Shown here piece after piece: positions 8,292-10,935 of a stretch of 10,935 nt of DNA. Each line of letters begins with the position of its first letter. The stretch's first letter is position 1. The notes under the pieces are model-generated. The model saw nothing but the letters and a program-made list of their open reading frames with translations, was not told the DNA's origin and did not search any database. A program made the translations under genes and the position numbers. Origin of the DNA: Spirochaetales bacterium Spiro_01 (GTDB lineage Bacteria > Spirochaetota > Spirochaetia > Sphaerochaetales > Sphaerochaetaceae); contig LVBC01000329.1 of NCBI GenBank assembly GCA_001604265.1, positions 1 to 10,935 of the forward strand, written 5' to 3'.

Positions 8292-9230
8292 TCAGAACAG
8301 CGCGTCCTCTGCACTGACCTTGCGAATCAGCGCATTGGACAGGACCACGAGCACACAGCCTACGACAGACTGGAACAGCCCAGCTGCAGCGGACATGCCT
8401 GGATTATTTTGATTCATCAGTGCGTTATAAACATAGGTATCGATGGTTTGGGTTACAGGATACAAAATACCGCTGTTTTTCGGCACCTGATAAAACAGGC
8501 CAAAATCGGAGAAGAAGATTTTGCTGATCGACAGGATGAACATAGTGATGATGGTCGGCTTTAGACAAGGCAGCGTTATTTTGAAAATCTGCTGGAATTT
8601 GCTGGCTCCGTCCGTTCTTGCCGCTTCGTACAGATCTTCGCTGATTCCTACCACGGCGGCAAGATAGACTATGCTGGTGAAACCAATGCTTTTCCATATA
8701 TTCACCAGAATCAGAATAAATGGCCAGTATCCCGGCTCCTGATAGAAGCGAATGGACTCCATGCCGAAAATCGGCAGGATACTATTGTTGATGTATCCGG
8801 TTTCCACGCTTAGAAAGGCGTAAGCCAGATAGCTCACAACCACCATGGACATGAGATACGGCAACAGGATCAATGTCTGAAAAACACGATTGGCTGCCTT
8901 GTTGCGAATTTCGTTGAGCAGAATCGCAACGACGATCGCAAGGACAGTTCCGATCACAATAAACGCCAGATTATACAGAACGGTATTACGCACAATGGTG
9001 CCAAGCTGTCCGGAAGACACCAAAAATTTGAAATTGGATAACCCATTCCATTTGCTGCCAAAGATACCCAGCCGCCAGTTGACTTTTTTGAAAGCCAGAA
9101 TTATTCCCGGCATGGGTATATAGTTATTGATCAGAAAATAGAGAAGGCCTGGCAGCATCATCAGATAAAAGGGCCAATATTTTCTGAGTTTCCGGCTTAA
9201 TCCAAGCTTCCCCTGTTTGACAGCTTGCAC
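8292..9230 (-). CDS. ABC sugar transporter permease, LplB/MalF-like subunit
   Basis: A 312-residue six-helix membrane protein of the CUT1 family, LplB branch. The short basic N-terminus (KLGLSRKLRKYWPF) leads into the first membrane segment at about 20-47. Further hydrophobic segments lie near 79-105, 118-140, 169-195, 226-247 and 279-300. The EAA loop for ATPase contact is at 202-221 (EAARTDGASKFQQIFKITLP). It should form the membrane channel with the next permease. The start is GTG 9230, because AGGAGG lies 8 bases upstream; the in-frame GTG at 9239 overlaps that same AGGAGG and cannot be served by it. The gene follows the binding-protein gene after a 64-base gap that carries a strong hairpin, so its expression may be lower than that of the binding protein. 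Confidence 0.93.
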   Translation of the reverse strand: MQAVKQGKLGLSRKLRKYWPFYLMMLPGLLYFLINNYIPMPGIILAFKKVNWRLGIFGSKWNGLSNFKFLVSSGQLGTIVRNTVLYNLAFIVIGTVLAIVVAILLNEIRNKAANRVFQTLILLPYLMSMVVVSYLAYAFLSVETGYINNSILPIFGMESIRFYQEPGYWPFILILVNIWKSIGFTSIVYLAAVVGISEDLYEAARTDGASKFQQIFKITLPCLKPTIITMFILSISKIFFSDFGLFYQVPKNSGILYPVTQTIDTYVYNALMNQNNPGMSAAAGLFQSVVGCVLVVLSNALIRKVSAEDALF

Positions 9231-9238
9231 GAAACGCA

Positions 9239-9244
9239 CCTCCT
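9239..9244 (-). promoter_or_regulatory. Ribosome binding site deciding the GTG start at 9230
   Basis: AGGAGG on the minus strand is followed by 8 bases and then GTG 9230. The alternative GTG at 9239-9237 overlaps the last base of the AGGAGG, so it is unlikely to be used. Confidence 0.8.
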
Positions 9245-9252
9245 GATAAAAG

Positions 9253-9280
9253 CGGGGCGGCGGAATATGCCGCCGCCCCG
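9253..9280 (-). terminator. Intercistronic GC hairpin (leaky terminator or mRNA stabiliser)
   Basis: A perfect 11-bp inverted repeat (arms 9253-9263 and 9270-9280, all G/C) surrounds a 6-base loop. In the direction of transcription it is followed by CTTTTAT, a weak T-run. It lies 14 bases after the stop of the binding-protein gene and 8 bases before the AGGAGG of the first permease gene. Such structures between binding protein and permease genes are known to raise binding protein over permease levels, by partial termination or by protecting the upstream mRNA 3' end. Which of the two applies cannot be told from sequence. Confidence 0.75.
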
Positions 9281-9294
9281 GTGCAGTTCATGAT

Positions 9295-10758
9295 TTATTT
9301 AGTATACTGCGCGTCAAACTGCGCCTGCTTTTCTGCAATCACAGTATCGATCCCCGCAGCTTTCAAGGCGCTGATAAACTGCGGATAGTAGGTATCGACA
9401 TCCACGCTGCCGCTCTCTAAAGTTGGAACATACTGCGCCACCACGGCGGAGATGGCTGCAATTTCATTGGTCACGTTCTCCATGTTGAAGCTGATACCAA
9501 TACCCTGTGTCGGATGCTGCAGAGCCTCCGCAGTGTAAGCGTCGTTATCCGCTTGCGTGCTGTTAGCGGAGTATGTGTAGATTATCCGGGTGTCGCCCCA
9601 TACGCCAAGCGTATTGTAATAGGGACTGTTGGCAGCGCTCATTCCTTCAGGGAAGCCGATATAACCTGTCGCATTGTCCAGCATCACATAGTGTTCGCCT
9701 TCGATGCCCCACTGGATCAGATTTGCCAGGTCACTGTCGCTCCATACCAGGTCGATGAACTTGATCGCCGCCACCGGTGCTTCGCTGCGGAAGGGAATAA
9801 CCCAGCCGCCCGCTCCAGCCGAAGGCTGATAAATTTCACTGAGGCGCAGAATAACGTCGCCCTCTTTTCTCTGAACCGGGGCGCTGACCATGAAATACCC
9901 TGCGCTGACACCGGCCAGTTTCAGAGAATCCACCGTTCCCTCCATGGTAGCCGCATCTGGATGAATATAGCCCGCCAGGTTCCATTCCCGCAGATGACGC
10001 AGGTAGTCCTGGTATTCCTCGCTCTCGAACATATCCACGATAGTGGTACTTTCTTCACCCATCAGCACGCCAGTGTAGCTCGGGGCACCGCCCAGACTGT
10101 CAATCGCGCCGCTGGTATACACAAACTCAGAAGTACTCTTGCCGGTAGTTACTATTCCGCAGGGATACATGTCGGGATGCATCTCCTTGATTTTGGCAAA
10201 CAGTCCTGTCAGGTCGTCCAGTGTATAGATTCGAGTCGGGTCATAATCAAAGCCCGTTTCCTCAATGTATTTTTCGCCGATGACGAAGCCGCCGCCCTGA
10301 CCGACCATGTTGGGCACTGTTGTTACAGCATAAATTTCGCCATCAAAAATGCTGTTGCTTACGATCGGCTGTCCCTCTTCCATCAGCGCGGTCAGATTCG
10401 GCGCGTTCTCCGCAATCAGATCATCCAGAGGCAGAAGGAGTTCCTGATCCACATAGCTGCGGATATCCTGCAGCAGGGGCAGCATCAGATCGATGCGCTC
10501 ACCTCCCGTTGCCACCCAAGTGGGAAACAGCGCAAAGGCATCATAAGCGGATACAGCTTTAAGTTCCACTTCCACATTGATTGCAGGAATGGTCGTTTCG
10601 TTTACTTTATCCTGAACCTTTTGTAGGTCAGGCGGCGTTGTTCCAAGCGTCAGATAGGAGACGACCAGATGCTTCGGCTCATCCGCCAGCGCGGAGAAGC
10701 TTACTATGGTCATGCAAAGTGTCAGGGCCAGCAGGAAGCTGATCAGGCGATGTTTCAT
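9295..10758 (-). CDS. Extracellular sugar-binding protein of an ABC transporter (LplA/LipO-like)
   Basis: A 487-residue solute-binding protein that should capture the glycoside or oligosaccharide outside the membrane and hand it to the two permeases encoded downstream. The N-terminus has a basic start (MKHR), a hydrophobic core and a signal peptidase I-like site SALA|DE, with cleavage predicted after residue 25. The mature part has family 1 binding-protein features (DLMLPLLQDI near 89-98; a GGWVIPF segment in the second half). Its last about 80 residues resemble the LplA/LipO C-terminus (DUF3502 type: NVTNEIAAISAVVAQY, then KAAGIDTVIAEKQAQFDAQ). No proper lipobox is present: the only leader cysteine, Cys15, follows LTL, so membrane anchoring is unexplained. 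ATG 10758 has AAAGGAG 9 bases upstream. It is the first gene of the cluster. The ligand cannot be read from the sequence; a rhamnosyl compound is inferred from neighbours. Confidence 0.92.
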   Translation of the reverse strand: MKHRLISFLLALTLCMTIVSFSALADEPKHLVVSYLTLGTTPPDLQKVQDKVNETTIPAINVEVELKAVSAYDAFALFPTWVATGGERIDLMLPLLQDIRSYVDQELLLPLDDLIAENAPNLTALMEEGQPIVSNSIFDGEIYAVTTVPNMVGQGGGFVIGEKYIEETGFDYDPTRIYTLDDLTGLFAKIKEMHPDMYPCGIVTTGKSTSEFVYTSGAIDSLGGAPSYTGVLMGEESTTIVDMFESEEYQDYLRHLREWNLAGYIHPDAATMEGTVDSLKLAGVSAGYFMVSAPVQRKEGDVILRLSEIYQPSAGAGGWVIPFRSEAPVAAIKFIDLVWSDSDLANLIQWGIEGEHYVMLDNATGYIGFPEGMSAANSPYYNTLGVWGDTRIIYTYSANSTQADNDAYTAEALQHPTQGIGISFNMENVTNEIAAISAVVAQYVPTLESGSVDVDTYYPQFISALKAAGIDTVIAEKQAQFDAQYTK

Positions 10759-10767
10759 GGGAATGCA

Positions 10768-10774
10768 CTCCTTT
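10768..10774 (-). promoter_or_regulatory. Ribosome binding site of the binding-protein gene
   Basis: AAAGGAG lies 9 bases before ATG 10758, a normal spacing for a strongly translated first gene. Confidence 0.75.
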
Positions 10775-10830
10775 CATAGTTGAATCATGAATTCTTGGCA
10801 GAACCAACTCCACGACTCCTCACTGCTGAT

Positions 10831-10859
10831 ATTTTAAAGGCTTAGAAAATAAAGCGCAA
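10831..10859 (-). promoter_or_regulatory. Probable sigma-70-type promoter of the operon
   Basis: On the minus strand TTGCGC (10859-10854) and TAAAAT (10836-10831) are separated by exactly 17 bases. The -10 element matches TATAAT at 5 of 6 positions; the -35 element matches only TTG. Transcription would begin near 10824, giving a leader of about 65 bases before ATG 10758. The weak -35 element would fit a promoter that needs an activator. Called by eye from consensus only. Confidence 0.45.
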
Positions 10860-10878
10860 TAGATTTGCAAGATTTTAT

Positions 10879-10895
10879 GATATTACCCCAATATC
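10879..10895. repeat. Inverted repeat GATATT-N5-AATATC, possible operator
   Basis: Perfect 6-base arms are separated by ACCCC (plus strand). The site lies about 20 bases upstream of the proposed -35 element, where an activator could bind. It directly abuts a second palindrome at 10896-10907. The regulator is unknown. Confidence 0.4.
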
Positions 10896-10907
10896 TCATC
10901 ATGATGA
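10896..10907. repeat. 12-bp perfect palindrome TCATCATGATGA
   Basis: A perfect palindrome upstream of the proposed promoter, next to the inverted repeat at 10879-10895. It may be part of one composite regulator site or be fortuitous. The rest of 10908-10935 shows no recognisable feature. Confidence 0.35.
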
Positions 10908-10935
10908 TAGCACAATGGCGATCAGCTGCGGGAGT

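Noticed and set aside
9514..10626. Plus-strand open frame of 370 codons opposite the binding-protein gene
   Set aside because: It is long only because the real gene uses few codons that give stops in this antisense frame; no ribosome site or family match was seen.
10699..10758. Lipoprotein signal using Cys15 of the binding protein
   Set aside because: The residue before Cys is Leu and a hydrophobic core continues after it, so the lipobox pattern is not met; the SALA|DE site is more convincing.
1..10935. CRISPR arrays, tRNA or rRNA genes, insertion sequences, riboswitches
   Set aside because: No spaced direct repeats, cloverleaf, transposase motifs or conserved leader structures were seen. 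Nearly all sequence is coding, and the longest non-coding stretch is the 177 bases at 10759-10935.

Overview
The window holds a single minus-strand gene cluster, transcribed from right to left, that looks like an uptake and intracellular breakdown operon for rhamnose-containing plant compounds. The likely host is a Gram-positive Bacillota (Clostridia) from a gut, rumen or plant-rich habitat. The reasons are the strong AGGAGG-type ribosome binding sites, the LplB/CarB-type permease pair with an LplA/LipO-like binding protein and no adjacent ATPase, and the GH78-rich content. The taxonomy is inference from gene types and cannot be read directly.

Layout in transcription order. (1) Positions 10759-10935 are non-coding: a probable promoter at 10831-10859 and two adjacent palindromes upstream of it that could be operators. 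(2) 10758-9295 encodes a secreted solute-binding protein with a signal peptide but no credible lipobox. (3) The 64-base gap at 9231-9294 contains a perfect 11-bp GC hairpin, probably tuning expression between the binding protein and the permeases. (4) 9230-8292 and 8275-7382 encode the two permease subunits. (5) 7376-4653 encodes a GH78 alpha-L-rhamnosidase. (6) 4644-1276 encodes a single long protein that joins a metallo-beta-lactamase-fold hydrolase to a second GH78 rhamnosidase. (7) 1272 to the left edge encodes a tannase/feruloyl-esterase-family enzyme, cut off by the window at the predicted catalytic aspartate.

Genes are packed tightly: gaps are 64, 16, 5, 8 and 3 bases, and several ribosome binding sites lie inside the preceding gene. 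Translation is therefore probably coupled along one mRNA. None of the three enzymes has a signal peptide, so the model is import of an intact glycoside or oligosaccharide followed by cytoplasmic removal of rhamnose (two GH78 domains), of an acyl or phenolic ester (tannase family) and of an unknown bond (MBL domain). Acylated flavonoid or phenylethanoid rhamnosides, or feruloylated pectic fragments, fit this enzyme set, but the substrate is inference. The transport ATPase, any regulator and the rhamnose catabolic genes are not in the window.

The most unusual items are the MBL-GH78 fusion and the tannase-family enzyme that lacks the cysteine normally next to the nucleophilic serine.
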